Source: an uncultured Clostridia bacterium (GTDB lineage: Bacteria > Bacillota > Clostridia > Christensenellales > UBA1242). Taken from it: a DNA stretch of 7,769 nt. Where the stretch lies: positions 1 to 7,769 of the forward strand of contig CALWII010000070.1 of NCBI GenBank assembly GCA_944380695.1. Reading direction: 5' to 3'. The position numbers and the translations under genes were made by a program. Of this stretch, positions 1-6,664 are shown one piece after another (the stretch's first letter is position 1; each line of letters starts with the position of its first letter). Below the pieces are notes generated by a model, which worked only from the letters and a program-made list of their open reading frames with translations, ran no database searches and was not told where the DNA came from.

Positions 1-31
1 AACTCTTGTCAAACTAAACAAGAGTTATTTT
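1..31. terminator. Hairpin, probable (bidirectional) terminator at left edge
   Basis: The arms AACTCTTGT (1-9) and ACAAGAGTT (18-26) pair perfectly over 9 bp around an 8-base loop, and ATTTT follows on the plus strand. It lies about 47 bases beyond the stop of the minus-strand lipoprotein gene, which is where that gene's terminator would be expected. The T-tract needed for minus-strand termination would lie left of position 1 and cannot be seen. The plus-strand T-tract is short, so termination of a convergent plus-strand gene is also possible. Confidence 0.6.
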
Positions 32-73
32 CGATTTAAAGTTCAAACAAATGCGTTAGGTTAAAAGCAAAAA

Positions 74-1873
74 TCAGTAAAGGTCCTTATAAGCATCTGG
101 GTAATAGGTAATCTTAACCTCGCTTCTTAAAAATTGAATATTCATATTTTCGAAAAGCGTATATTTATCAGTAACCAACTCCTCGTAAAGAGCGTCTAAT
201 ATAGTTTTTTCCTCGCCTGCTTTCAATCTAGTAGAATTAAGGATTTCTATATCTGATAAATTAAGTTTAAAGCTTGAGTCGATATTTGTAAAAACATTTT
301 CAACTTTCCCCTCATAAACCATTATATGAATTCCGTAATCTGACCTTATTAAATTGGCATATACATCACCGATTTTTGCGTTCCCGTAGTTATAAAGTTC
401 AACTGCCGCATTAGTGAAAGATTCAACCATTTCTGAATATACAGTATAATTTGTTCCGTTCTCTGCATCAGGAGTTGTATAATCAACACCTATAACATAA
501 TTTCTCTCTGCGTTCATTATACCTTCGTCTTCATTGTATTTATAAATGAATTCATTAAAATATTCAGCTTTTAACTTACTGTCATCTCCAGCTGTTTCAA
601 GTTTAAGATTAATTTCGTTGAAAACTTCGCTAACAGATTTTCTCTGTGCAGTTTCAACCCACTCTATATTGCCATCTTGGTCTTGGATAATGTTGCCATC
701 TTCATCTTTTGGCGGTTCACGAACTAAAAAAGTTAAATTTGCATATAAATCATCAATAATTGCTTCAGCTTCACTTACAGTATATTTGGTGCTTTGCCCA
801 TCTAACACCTTTTGACATTCGTCATAAATCTGTTGTTGGCCATCGCTAAATTTGGCGAGAATATGCGAAACATAAAAGAATTGAGTCCCAGAAGTTTTGA
901 AATAATTAACTTCGCCAACACTTTCTAATACATCGTCTTCATAAGAGCCCGCCTTTTCAACTTGATATTTGTTATAATCACTCGCCACTTTACTTGAATA
1001 CAAATTCAAAATATTATTAACAGTCACAGTTGAGTTGTTCTTTTGTGTCATTTCAGCATATTTATCTACCATAAACGCATCGTACAAAATCTCATAAACT
1101 CTTGTTATTTCACGCTTAAATACCTCATCACTATTCGTAAACAAATTCAGCCCTTCTTCCGACTTCTTTGCTTCGGTCAAATAACGGCTGTAAGCTTGAG
1201 AGTAAACAGAATTTTCTGCAACAAACTTTTGGATGTTCTCATATAAAACTTGAAGGTCGTTTTGGTTTGACACATCTCTGTTTTGTTCCGACCAAAAAAT
1301 ATGTTCTTCAATAATTGTCGTTGGTGTTTCATTAAGAGTTAAAGTGTAATTGCCGTTGCCATCAATGTTTAATGTGACAGGTGAAGAATAAACGGATTGC
1401 TTTACAACTGTTTCATCTGTACTTGTTGACTGTTCTCCGCTATCTTCGATGTTGTTCATTTCATTGTAATAGCTTATTATATTATTTTTTATAGAATCGA
1501 AAGTCATTTCCCACAGATAAGTTTTCTCCTTGTCTGTTAAAATTTGACCATTGTTATTTTCTTTGCACAAATTTTCGGAAGCTCTAATTACAAGTTTTTC
1601 ATTAATAGCCCTGTCCAAAAGTAGTTTAATTGCTTCTTCGCCCGTAATTCCATAGCTTTGATATTCTTCGTAGTAATTAGCAACAGCCATAGATAAATCT
1701 TTCTTTGTAATTTCAATTTTTTCATTGTTTTCGTATTCAAGCGTTGCAACAACTTGTGAGTAGTAATTTTCCATATCTTTTGTCACAAGAGTACAACCCG
1801 CAAAAACAGATACGCACATAATAAGACAGAGCGAAAGAGAAAGTAGTAATTTTGTAAATGTTGTTTTTTTCAT
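74..1873 (-). CDS. PrsA/PpiC-like parvulin-type foldase lipoprotein
   Basis: Predicted extracytoplasmic lipoprotein of 599 residues, likely a peptidyl-prolyl isomerase or chaperone that helps exported proteins fold, as PrsA does in Gram-positives. Seen: a lysine start, a hydrophobic segment, then a lipobox-like VFAGC with the lipidated Cys at residue 27. Next is a mostly helical, Asn/Glu/Tyr-rich region resembling SurA/PrsA N-terminal domains. The degenerate parvulin domain begins at SHIL (residues 336-339). It continues through an F..F...YNEDEG stretch near 439-452 and ends at YGIHI (513-517). The two conserved parvulin histidines (H337, H516) are present. About 55 residues, including a duplicated DxDGNI motif, are inserted after the first domain helix. 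The start is ATG at 1873 because it has GGAG upstream and begins a clean signal peptide; the frame is open to a TTG at 1924, which would spoil the signal. Stop is TGA. A PpiC gene after mfd is common in Clostridia. Catalytic activity is unproven because the domain is divergent. Confidence 0.82.
   Translation of the reverse strand: MKKTTFTKLLLSLSLCLIMCVSVFAGCTLVTKDMENYYSQVVATLEYENNEKIEITKKDLSMAVANYYEEYQSYGITGEEAIKLLLDRAINEKLVIRASENLCKENNNGQILTDKEKTYLWEMTFDSIKNNIISYYNEMNNIEDSGEQSTSTDETVVKQSVYSSPVTLNIDGNGNYTLTLNETPTTIIEEHIFWSEQNRDVSNQNDLQVLYENIQKFVAENSVYSQAYSRYLTEAKKSEEGLNLFTNSDEVFKREITRVYEILYDAFMVDKYAEMTQKNNSTVTVNNILNLYSSKVASDYNKYQVEKAGSYEDDVLESVGEVNYFKTSGTQFFYVSHILAKFSDGQQQIYDECQKVLDGQSTKYTVSEAEAIIDDLYANLTFLVREPPKDEDGNIIQDQDGNIEWVETAQRKSVSEVFNEINLKLETAGDDSKLKAEYFNEFIYKYNEDEGIMNAERNYVIGVDYTTPDAENGTNYTVYSEMVESFTNAAVELYNYGNAKIGDVYANLIRSDYGIHIMVYEGKVENVFTNIDSSFKLNLSDIEILNSTRLKAGEEKTILDALYEELVTDKYTLFENMNIQFLRSEVKITYYPDAYKDLY
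659..706 (-). repeat. 24-bp tandem duplication coding DxDGNI repeats
   Basis: Two adjacent 24-base units encode DEDGNIIQ and DQDGNIEW (residues 390-405 of the lipoprotein counted from the ATG at 1873). The units share GATGGCAA and differ mainly at third positions and near the ends. They sit inside the insertion of the parvulin domain. The pattern suggests an acidic, Asp/Gly-rich turn that arose by local duplication. It could be a flexible loop or a weak metal-binding turn, but it is not a full EF-hand. Confidence 0.6.
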
Positions 1874-1877
1874 AAAT

Positions 1878-1881
1878 CTCC
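1878..1881 (-). promoter_or_regulatory. Shine-Dalgarno GGAG deciding the lipoprotein start
   Basis: On the minus strand GGAG lies four bases before the ATG at 1873 (GGAGATTTATG). The spacing is a little short but usable. It supports this ATG over the upstream TTG at 1924, which lies in the same open frame but has no such site. Confidence 0.6.
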
Positions 1882-1943
1882 AAATTACAAATAAATGAGT
1901 AAACTTTTTAACAAATGTTTTCAATCAAGTATTTGACTTATAT

Positions 1944-1972
1944 AGTATACAATGTTTTAGCCAAATTTTCAA
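1944..1972 (-). promoter_or_regulatory. Sigma-A type promoter for the lipoprotein gene
   Basis: On the minus strand, TTGAAA (1967-1972) is followed by a 17-base spacer and TATACT (1944-1949). This is 5 of 6 matches to consensus in each box at ideal spacing. The predicted start near 1937 leaves a leader of about 64 bases. The promoter sits between the mfd stop and the lipoprotein ATG, so this gene can be expressed apart from mfd. I see no clear terminator after mfd, so read-through is also possible. Confidence 0.65.
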
Positions 1973-1989
1973 GCAAAATAAACTAGTTT

Positions 1990-4900
1990 TTAAGATTTCT
2001 TAGCATCTTCGAAAAATGAAATTATGTTATCTAGTGTTTTTTGCATTGGTTTTAATTTTTGCATTTTAATTATTGGCAAGTTTTCAAATCTTAAACTCGC
2101 ATTGTGTGATGAAAGAACACCAACAAGTCTTTTATCGGCAATTTCATCATCTTTATAAAGCACAATATTAACCTCATCTTTACATTTAATTTCCTTAACG
2201 CCAAATAAAGAAGCTAGGTTTTTTATATATGCTATTTTTGCCAAGTTCACTGTCTGAAATGGGACATCACCATATCCATCCGATAAACTAACAAATATGC
2301 TTTCCATTTGTTCAATAGAAGAAATTTGACTTATCTTCATATAATAATCAATTCGTTGTTCACTTGTAGGAATATATTCATCAGGAATAAATGCGTCAAC
2401 AGGCAAATCAATTCGAACAGGTCTTTCCTTCGCCACTTTATTTCCTGACAGTTCGTTAACTGTTTCGTTTAATAATTTTATAAACATATCATAACCAATT
2501 TTCTCAATATGTCCGTGTTGTTCTTTCCCAAAGATATTCCCGGCACCTCTTATTTCAAGATCACGCATTGAAATTTTAAATCCACTGCCAAGCTCTTTAA
2601 ATTCTTTAATAGCCTCCAACCTTTTATAAGAATTTTCAGTAAGCAGTTTACCAGATTTATAAAACAGATAGGCATAACTCAATTTATCACTTCGTCCTAT
2701 TCTTCCTCTCAATTGATAGAGTTGCCCAAGCCCCAGCAAATCAGAATCAAAAACAATCATAGTGTTTGCTGATGGCAAGTCAATGCCGTTTTCTATTAGC
2801 GTGGTAGAAACGAAAACATTAAAGCAACCTTGGAACAGTCGATCAATAACACTTTGCAACTCTTTTTCGCTCATTTGCCCGTGCGCTACACCAATGTTGG
2901 CCTCTGGTACTAATTTTGCGATATGTGAAGCAATGCTAAAAATCGATTGCACTCTATTGTAAATCACAAAAGCTTTACCTCCTCGTGCAATCTCCCTTTT
3001 TAAAACGCTACTAACTATTTCATCGTCCTGTTCGGTCACATAGGTTTGAATTGGCAATCTATCTCTTGGCGGTGTAGCTATAACAGAAATATCTCGTATA
3101 CCAGATAGTGACATATGAAGTGTTCGTGGAATTGGAGTAGCTGATAAAGCTAAAACATCTATATTTTTTCGCAAGTTTTTTATTTTTTCCTTCGCCATTA
3201 CTCCAAATCGTTGTTCTTCATCAATAACAAGAAGCCCGAGGTCTTTGAACACAACATTTTGCGATAGTATTTTATGCGTCCCTATAAGCAAATCGATTTC
3301 ACCCGCTTTCAATTTTGCGAGGATTTCTTTTACCTGGGCAGTTGTTTTAAACCTATTTAAAACCTCTACTTTAACGCCAAAGCCTTCAAACCTTTTTTTC
3401 GCATTAATTAAATGTTGCTCACTTAAAACAGTAGTCGGACAAAGCATTGCGACTTGTTTGGAATTTAAAACACAACGCATTATTGCTCTGTAAGCGACCT
3501 CTGTTTTGCCAAATCCGACATCGCCACATAAGAGTCTGTCCATTATTTTTGAGGAAGACATATCGTTGAGCACTTCATTTATTGCCTGCGCTTGATCAGA
3601 AGTGAGCTCAAATTCAAAAGCGCTAGCAAATTCATTCTCTAAAAACTCTTCAGCTTTAAACATAAAACCGTGAGAGTTTTGTCGCTCTTTATAAAGTTCC
3701 ATCAACTCAACGGCGAACCCTTCCAGCTTTTCTTTAACTCGCTTTTTAATCTGTTCGAACTCTTTTCCGCCGAGTGAATTTAAGTGAGGAGTGTTATCCC
3801 CGCCGACATAGGCAGATAATGAATTGGCTTGTTCACTTGGCAAGTACAATACCCCGCCGCCTCGATATTCAATTACGAAATAGTCTTTTTCAAAATCTGC
3901 GAGTTTTAGTCTTTCAATTCCCACGCACTTACCAATTCCGTGGAATTCGTGAACGACATATTCTCCTATCCTTGGCTGATAAAATATTTCTTTTTGACGA
4001 GATGATGATTCAATCCTTCTTTGTTTTGAAAGATTATCAGAACCTATTGCAAAAACACCTATCTCCTCAAAATTAAAAGAACTCGGGAAATATTTTTCAC
4101 TTATATATAGCCCCGGGTTTGTAAATTCATCTTCTTCATAATCAAAAAAATGAAACGCATTGCCATCAAAAAAATTTTTTAACCTGTTTTTTGAAAATTT
4201 ATCTCCAGCGAAAAGAATTACCTTATTATGCGAATCATCAATAGCTAAATAATGTTTTACATCACCTATAAGGTCGCCAAAAGAGTGAAGATAACTTACC
4301 TCCGCCCCACTTGAAATATCAATTCCTCCAGCAAGCGAAAAAATTAAATCTGCTCCATCAAAATTGTTTAATGAACAAAAATCCGTTTCATCATACCACT
4401 GCATCACCTTAAAACTTGAAATAACGACATCTACAGCTTGAACAAACCTCTCAAATTGGTCAATAATGTTTACACCAAAATCACTTAACTTGTCATTGCC
4501 CTTAAATAAAACCGCTGGAAAAATCTTGTAAATTTTTATTTTTTCTCCGGTTTTCATATCATTTTGATTAAAATATGCAATACTTTCAATAATATTATCA
4601 AAAAAAACGCATCTCACAGGTATTTCAGAGTCAACAGGAAATATATCAAAGATTTCTCCTCTAACAGCAAATTCACCTGGAGAAGAGACTAAACTGACTT
4701 TTCTATAACCAAAGTCAGCGAGAATTTTACAAAGCTCTAAAATCTCAATTTGTTTGTTTTCCGCAATTTCGACAGGGTTAAGGAAAAATGATCTGTCAAA
4801 CTTTGTAATACAAGCATTTGGCAGACAAATTAAAAAATTGGTCTTGTTGTTTATATAATTAACCAATGCTGTTGCAAAAGGTCTTAAATTTTCGTCGTTT

Positions 4901-5118
4901 TCGATTCCAACCTCACGACCACAAGAGATAATTTCGCAAGATTTACCTAGAGCAGTCAAATTTCTTTTTAATTTAACTGCTTCGACAAAATCAGCAACGA
5001 ACACGATCCCTCGCTCTTTTAACGCAATGAGTAAGGCCTTTTCGCCAAGTTTTGCACCACTGATTTGTTTTCGATTAATCAGATGTGAGGCTTTTAGTAA
5101 ATTTTTTATTCTTTCCAT
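1990..5118 (-). CDS. mfd: Transcription-repair coupling factor Mfd
   Basis: ATP-driven DNA translocase that pushes stalled RNA polymerase off DNA lesions and recruits UvrA to start nucleotide excision repair. At 1042 residues it is compact; E. coli Mfd has 1148 and B. subtilis 1177. Domains seen in order: a UvrB-like N-terminal module, with the UvrA-contacting part near 133-203 (FGYRK, EFAVRGEIFDIFP, VFFDN); an RNA polymerase-interacting, CarD-like domain near 383-440 (GEYVVHEFHGIG, YLPSEQ); helicase lobes with TSDQ near 506, Walker A GDVGFGKTE (532-540), DEEQ (633-636), SATPIPRT (659-666) and QLRGRIGR (802-809); the TRG translocation motif region near 833-870 (GAGNIFGKEQHG); and a C-terminal TRCF domain from about 900. 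All catalytic motifs look intact, so it should be functional. The shortening lies before the polymerase-interacting domain. The ATG at 5118 has no Shine-Dalgarno site. It starts 59 bases after the end of pth, in the usual Firmicutes pth-mfd order. Stop is TAA. Confidence 0.98.
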   Translation of the reverse strand: MERIKNLLKASHLINRKQISGAKLGEKALLIALKERGIVFVADFVEAVKLKRNLTALGKSCEIISCGREVGIENDENLRPFATALVNYINNKTNFLICLPNACITKFDRSFFLNPVEIAENKQIEILELCKILADFGYRKVSLVSSPGEFAVRGEIFDIFPVDSEIPVRCVFFDNIIESIAYFNQNDMKTGEKIKIYKIFPAVLFKGNDKLSDFGVNIIDQFERFVQAVDVVISSFKVMQWYDETDFCSLNNFDGADLIFSLAGGIDISSGAEVSYLHSFGDLIGDVKHYLAIDDSHNKVILFAGDKFSKNRLKNFFDGNAFHFFDYEEDEFTNPGLYISEKYFPSSFNFEEIGVFAIGSDNLSKQRRIESSSRQKEIFYQPRIGEYVVHEFHGIGKCVGIERLKLADFEKDYFVIEYRGGGVLYLPSEQANSLSAYVGGDNTPHLNSLGGKEFEQIKKRVKEKLEGFAVELMELYKERQNSHGFMFKAEEFLENEFASAFEFELTSDQAQAINEVLNDMSSSKIMDRLLCGDVGFGKTEVAYRAIMRCVLNSKQVAMLCPTTVLSEQHLINAKKRFEGFGVKVEVLNRFKTTAQVKEILAKLKAGEIDLLIGTHKILSQNVVFKDLGLLVIDEEQRFGVMAKEKIKNLRKNIDVLALSATPIPRTLHMSLSGIRDISVIATPPRDRLPIQTYVTEQDDEIVSSVLKREIARGGKAFVIYNRVQSIFSIASHIAKLVPEANIGVAHGQMSEKELQSVIDRLFQGCFNVFVSTTLIENGIDLPSANTMIVFDSDLLGLGQLYQLRGRIGRSDKLSYAYLFYKSGKLLTENSYKRLEAIKEFKELGSGFKISMRDLEIRGAGNIFGKEQHGHIEKIGYDMFIKLLNETVNELSGNKVAKERPVRIDLPVDAFIPDEYIPTSEQRIDYYMKISQISSIEQMESIFVSLSDGYGDVPFQTVNLAKIAYIKNLASLFGVKEIKCKDEVNIVLYKDDEIADKRLVGVLSSHNASLRFENLPIIKMQKLKPMQKTLDNIISFFEDAKKS

Positions 5119-5126
5119 AATAATAA

Positions 5127-5155
5127 AGTTTAATTAAAACAATCCAAAAAATCAA
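5127..5155 (-). promoter_or_regulatory. Possible weak promoter just upstream of mfd
   Basis: On the minus strand, TTGATT (5150-5155), a 17-base spacer and TAAACT (5127-5132) match consensus 4 of 6 in each box. The start would fall near 5120, two bases before the mfd ATG. An alternative -10, TTTAAT (5133-5138), would start near 5126 but lacks a good -35. The region is so AT-rich that chance matches are likely. mfd may instead be transcribed with pth from the promoter at 6440-6469. Confidence 0.3.
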
Positions 5156-5177
5156 TAGTTTTTTAGAGCAAATTAAT

Positions 5178-5678
5178 TCATAAATCAAAAATCTTTACAA
5201 GCTCATCAGTCGCATTTTGAACGATTTGGGCAAAATCATTATCCATTTCTGAAAGCACATAATCTGCCAAATCTCTATCTGGCTTTCCTATCCCAATTCT
5301 CAATCTAGCAAATTGCTCGCCTATTAAATTTACAATATTTCTCATACCGTTGTGCGTTCCGCCACTTCCTTTCTTTCGGAAACGCAACTTACCCTTTTCC
5401 AAATCTATATCATCACAAATTACAACGATCTCGGCATCTTTATATTTCTTTTTAAACATTAAAACGCTTTCACCAGAAAGGTTCATATAAGTTTGAGGTT
5501 TTGCAATTATTACCTTTTGTCCATTTACTTTGCCATCTCCATATAAAGCTTTACAACCTTTTTTAGCCAATTTGATGTTTAATCTTTCTGCTAGTGCATC
5601 TGCGGTTTTAAAGCCAATATTATGATATGTGTTTGAATACTGTTTCCCGGGATTTCCAAGTCCTACAAAAATAATCAT
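5178..5678 (-). CDS. pth: Peptidyl-tRNA hydrolase
   Basis: Cytosolic enzyme that cleaves the ester bond of peptidyl-tRNAs released early from ribosomes, so that the tRNA can be reused. Seen: the N-terminal GLGNPG signature (residues 6-11), catalytic His19 in YHNIG, PQTYMNLSG with Asn66, Asp89 in CDDIDL, and GSGGTHNG with Asn110. These correspond to the catalytic and tRNA-binding residues Asn10, His20, Asn68, Asp93 and Asn114 of the E. coli enzyme. RLRIGIGKP near 125-133 is also typical. At 166 residues it is about 20 to 25 shorter than usual, the loss being at the C-terminal end. The residue before the catalytic His is Tyr18 instead of the usual Arg. The ATG overlaps the stop of the GlmU-like gene as ATGA, and GAGGGG lies 8 bases upstream, so the two are probably cotranscribed and translationally coupled. 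Stop is TGA. Confidence 0.97.
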   Translation of the reverse strand: MIIFVGLGNPGKQYSNTYHNIGFKTADALAERLNIKLAKKGCKALYGDGKVNGQKVIIAKPQTYMNLSGESVLMFKKKYKDAEIVVICDDIDLEKGKLRFRKKGSGGTHNGMRNIVNLIGEQFARLRIGIGKPDRDLADYVLSEMDNDFAQIVQNATDELVKIFDL

Positions 5679-6433
5679 ATATCTTTCCCCTCAACTAAAT
5701 GCTTGCGTTCCACGACAGTTCCCTTTCGCACGACAGTATCAACAATAATATTCCCACTCTTTAGATAGCATTCTTCTTCTATGACTGAATTCCCTTTTAT
5801 TACATTAAAAGGTTCAACAATAACTCCTGTTTCAATCTCGACATCGGCATCAATGAAAATTGTATTTTCTCCGAGCAAAATAACGCCATTGGACTTATGG
5901 TAGTCCTTAATTCTTTGCGAAATTACATCAAAAGCATAGCTTATTTGTTCAGGGCGAACGACTTGTAAAAATTGGTCCGGCTCTATATTTTTTCTAACAG
6001 GAGCGAATATTTCATCAGCAGAAAGCAAATAACTTGCCGAGAAGACAAACCCTCTTGGCAATTTCATAGCACTTAAATTTCTGCTAGAAAAATAGTCCAA
6101 AGCAGAAGCGACAGTATTTTTTTGCAAAAGAGGTGTATCGCCGAATAAAACGATAATGTACTTTTTTTCGGTAGCATAAGGTTTAAGTTCCTGCAAAATA
6201 TTATTTTCATTAAAGTTATCTAAAATTACTTTTGGCATTTTCCCACAGGCAAGCTTTACCCAATCAAGCTGGCTTTTACCACAAATTTGCAAATCTGAAA
6301 TAGGTTGTTTAACAATAATTGCCAAACATTCTTCGTCAACCCAATCAAAACTCTTTGCAGAAACGATTGTCTCTGGCAAAATAGCACTTACTTCTTGATT
6401 AATTTTTTCCTCCAAAACCATTTCATCTATCAT
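5675..6433 (-). CDS. Degenerate GlmU-like protein (nucleotidyltransferase remnant plus short beta-helix)
   Basis: 252 residues; intact GlmU has about 450-460. GlmU makes UDP-N-acetylglucosamine for cell-wall synthesis. Seen: LAIIVKQPISDLQICGKSQL (37-56) aligns with the GlmU start, but the AAGxGTRMxS nucleotide loop and the PKV lysine are gone. VLFGDTPLL (95-103) matches GlmU YGDVPL, keeping the metal-binding Asp (D99). The middle of the sugar-nucleotide domain is shortened. Residues 166-182 look like the linker helix, and 183-240 form the first left-handed beta-helix turns (NTIFIDADVEI, NVIKGNSVI). The protein then stops before the acetyltransferase active site. Both activities are therefore predicted lost; a structural or regulatory role is possible, as is decay. 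The frame is intact for 252 codons, which argues that it is still under selection. The ATG at 6433 has an in-frame TAA two codons upstream, so no longer N-terminus exists in this frame. Another ATG lies at codon 5, and neither has a Shine-Dalgarno site. It occupies the usual glmU position, but prs is missing before pth. Stop is TGA. Confidence 0.8.
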   Translation of the reverse strand: MIDEMVLEEKINQEVSAILPETIVSAKSFDWVDEECLAIIVKQPISDLQICGKSQLDWVKLACGKMPKVILDNFNENNILQELKPYATEKKYIIVLFGDTPLLQKNTVASALDYFSSRNLSAMKLPRGFVFSASYLLSADEIFAPVRKNIEPDQFLQVVRPEQISYAFDVISQRIKDYHKSNGVILLGENTIFIDADVEIETGVIVEPFNVIKGNSVIEEECYLKSGNIIVDTVVRKGTVVERKHLVEGKDI

Positions 6434-6439
6434 AGTTTA

Positions 6440-6469
6440 ATTATAATGCTTAAATTAAAGAAAAGTCAA
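6440..6469 (-). promoter_or_regulatory. Strong promoter of the GlmU-like/pth operon, leaderless start predicted
   Basis: On the minus strand, TTGACT (6464-6469) matches 5 of 6, followed by an 18-base spacer and a perfect TATAAT (6440-6445). Only six bases (TAAACT) separate the -10 box from the ATG. The normal -10 to start distance puts transcription start exactly on the A of that ATG (6433). No Shine-Dalgarno site could then be present in the mRNA, and none is seen in the DNA. Confidence 0.72.
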
Positions 6470-6477
6470 ACAATTTT

Positions 6478-6487
6478 TTGTTAACAA
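6478..6487. promoter_or_regulatory. Palindrome TTGTTAACAA between divergent promoters
   Basis: A perfect 10-base palindrome sits 9 bases upstream of the -35 box of the minus-strand promoter and about 47 bases upstream of the plus-strand -10 box. The position suits a regulator binding site serving one or both genes. It is short and AT-rich, so chance is a real alternative. Confidence 0.25.
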
Positions 6488-6494
6488 TTTATGC

Positions 6495-6513
6495 AAAATG
6501 TCAAAAACATTTT
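6495..6513. repeat. Small AT-rich inverted repeat upstream of the plus-strand promoter
   Basis: AAAATGT (6495-6501) and ACATTTT (6507-6513) are perfect inverted arms around CAAAA. It lies 20 bases before the plus-strand -10 box, overlapping the expected -35 area. It could be an operator. It has no GC-rich stem, so a terminator is unlikely. Confidence 0.25.
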
Positions 6514-6530
6514 TAGCTTTCTCTAAATTG

Positions 6531-6539
6531 TGATATAAT
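6531..6539 (+). promoter_or_regulatory. Extended -10 promoter for the surface-protein gene
   Basis: TGATATAAT contains a perfect TATAAT (6534-6539) preceded by the TGn extension. No convincing -35 box is seen at 16-18 bases (TTTTAG or TTTTTA), which fits an extended -10 promoter. The predicted start near 6546 gives a leader of about 119 bases. The leader is AT-rich, and I see no riboswitch-like structure in it. Confidence 0.5.
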
Positions 6540-6652
6540 CTTCAAAGAAAAAAACAAAACGCAAGAATTCGTAGACAAATTTAATTTAAACCAACCTTTA
6601 ATAATTCCCATTTCAAATTTTTTGCTTCCTAACAAATTTTATAAATGAAAAT

Positions 6653-6658
6653 AAGGAG
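6653..6658 (+). promoter_or_regulatory. Shine-Dalgarno AAGGAG for the surface-protein gene
   Basis: AAGGAG lies six bases before the ATG at 6665, with ideal sequence and spacing. It fixes the start of the right-edge gene and shows that this genome does use canonical ribosome-binding sites, unlike the starts of the GlmU-like gene and mfd. Confidence 0.85.
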
Positions 6659-6664
6659 TGTTAT

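Noticed and set aside
1874..1924. Longer N-terminus of the lipoprotein from a TTG at 1924
   Set aside because: It would add 17 residues ahead of a normal signal peptide, it has no Shine-Dalgarno site, and the ATG at 1873 has GGAG upstream and starts with the usual MKK.
1979..1990. AAACTAGTTT palindrome at the end of mfd as a terminator
   Set aside because: The stem would be only about five AT-rich pairs with no loop, which is too weak for a terminator.
3774..4076. Plus-strand open frame of 100 codons, and shorter plus-strand frames at 546-815, 1043-1246, 2762-2962 and 3245-3493
   Set aside because: All lie antisense inside the lipoprotein gene or mfd. They show no recognisable domain and are explained by the coding bias of the opposite strand.
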